Below are positions 63,510 through 64,000 of a stretch of 64,000 bases of DNA, piece after piece. The stretch's first letter is position 1. The number at the start of each line of letters is the position of its first letter. Origin of the DNA: Onthophagus taurus (Eukaryota; Arthropoda; Insecta; Coleoptera; Scarabaeidae). Below the pieces are notes generated by a model. It saw only the letters and a program-made list of their open reading frames with translations, was not told the DNA's origin and ran no database searches. Both the position numbers and the translations under genes were made by a program. Where the stretch lies: positions 32,371,501 through 32,435,500 of the forward strand of contig NC_091971.1 of the NCBI RefSeq assembly GCF_036711975.1, written 5' to 3'.

Positions 63510-64000
63510 CTCCGGTACAGTCTTTAAAGCTCTAAATTATATAAATAGGATAAAAAAGAATAAGTCCACGATGATTATTTATTATTTTTTTCTAATTTCG
63601 GTACAACAATGTTTCGCTTTTTCTAAAAGCGTCTTCAGGTACGACTAGAATAATGGAAGATAATTATTACTAGTTGACGGGTTTTTTGTTGGTGATATAA
63701 AATTAAAATTATAAAAAGTTCTTACCGTCAAAAACTAAGAATGATGAACACGTGAAAAAATGATCATGTGGAAAAACTTCTCTTACAAAAACTACGACGA
63801 ACCGATGATTAAAAATATAATTTTGGATTAAAGATTTAAGTGAAATTTTTGAAAACGGCGTGGGTTTACCATGTCAGATTAAAAACTCCAACGTCGGGTG
63901 ATAGGTTAAAAAAGTTTTTGAAATGCTGAAGGCAGGCGTAAAAAACTGTAAAAGCTGAAGGCGTGTTATAAAAAAGGGGAATTTATCGTTAAAAATCTAA
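63510..64000. other. Unassigned end of window, possible Penelope-like piece
   Basis: The minus strand around 63600-63645 reads GACGCTTTTAGAAAAAGCGA followed by CATTGTTGTACCG, reminiscent of terminal parts of Penelope-like elements. The remaining sequence up to the edge is A/T-rich with no recognised frame. Confidence 0.35.

Noticed and set aside
1-64000. tRNA, rRNA, CRISPR array or bacterial defence system
   Set aside because: No cloverleaf, conserved rRNA stretch, regularly spaced direct repeats or operon-like gene order was seen; spliced ORs and transposons point to an insect nuclear genome.

Overview
The window is a stretch of AT-rich animal genome, almost certainly from an insect and plausibly a beetle. 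It carries spliced seven-transmembrane odorant receptor (OR, 7tm_6) genes and a dense, layered set of insect-type transposable elements: Gypsy, several non-LTR LINE families, Penelope-like, mariner/Tc1, PIF/Harbinger, hAT, piggyBac and P-like elements. The taxon is inferred from gene and element content only. No rRNA, tRNA, CRISPR array or prokaryote-type operon was seen.

Host genes. Three OR loci were resolved by splicing. OR-A (15359-16691, +) is a four-exon pseudogene whose visible lesion is a 58-bp deletion. OR-B (23356-24747, +) is its intact paralogue (408 aa). OR-C (37131 down to 24724, -) is an intact five-exon OR (395 aa). Its second intron is about 11.1 kb and filled with transposons, and its last coding exon overlaps the last coding exon of OR-B by 24 bp, tail to tail. 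A block containing OR-B plus OR-C exons 3-5 exists twice (about 15170-17075 and 23165-25335). The left copy is decaying on both strands.

Layout. 1-10930: a fragmented minus-strand Gypsy element. It is split by a LINE, which is split by a TIR DNA transposon, which is split by a PIF/Harbinger element (four levels). A separate long-TIR mariner with a full-length transposase (8110-10760) also sits in this Gypsy copy. 11150-14690: decayed CCHC-type LINE. 14694-15045: small TIR element. 15170-17075: left OR block. 17100-22160: old LINEs, one interrupted by a hAT. 22850-23146: inverted-repeat MITE just upstream of OR-B. 23165-37131: OR-B and OR-C; the large OR-C intron holds a Tc1 relic, a Penelope-like element, a Harbinger fragment, two LINEs and a BED-finger hAT. 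37482-42873: mariner split by a nearly full-length LINE with a PHD-finger ORF1. 43659-45142: P-like MITE with a THAP exon, then a 1.16-kb foldback. 46140-56140: two LINEs of one related group and a second Gypsy; one LINE is split by a 1.8-kb solo LTR. 56200-59870: mariner relics hosting a piggyBac whose catalytic core is deleted. 60025-62971: hAT complete apart from one stop codon. 63053-64000: ZMYM-type hAT fragment and unassigned sequence.

How the parts relate. The ORs are the only host genes found. Everything else is mobile DNA, which reads as a record of successive insertions because many target-site duplications and disrupted reading frames rejoin across the inserts. All coordinates come from reading the sequence by eye. 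Splice models rest on GT/AG signals, phase continuity and OR-family similarity. No database search or expression data were available.
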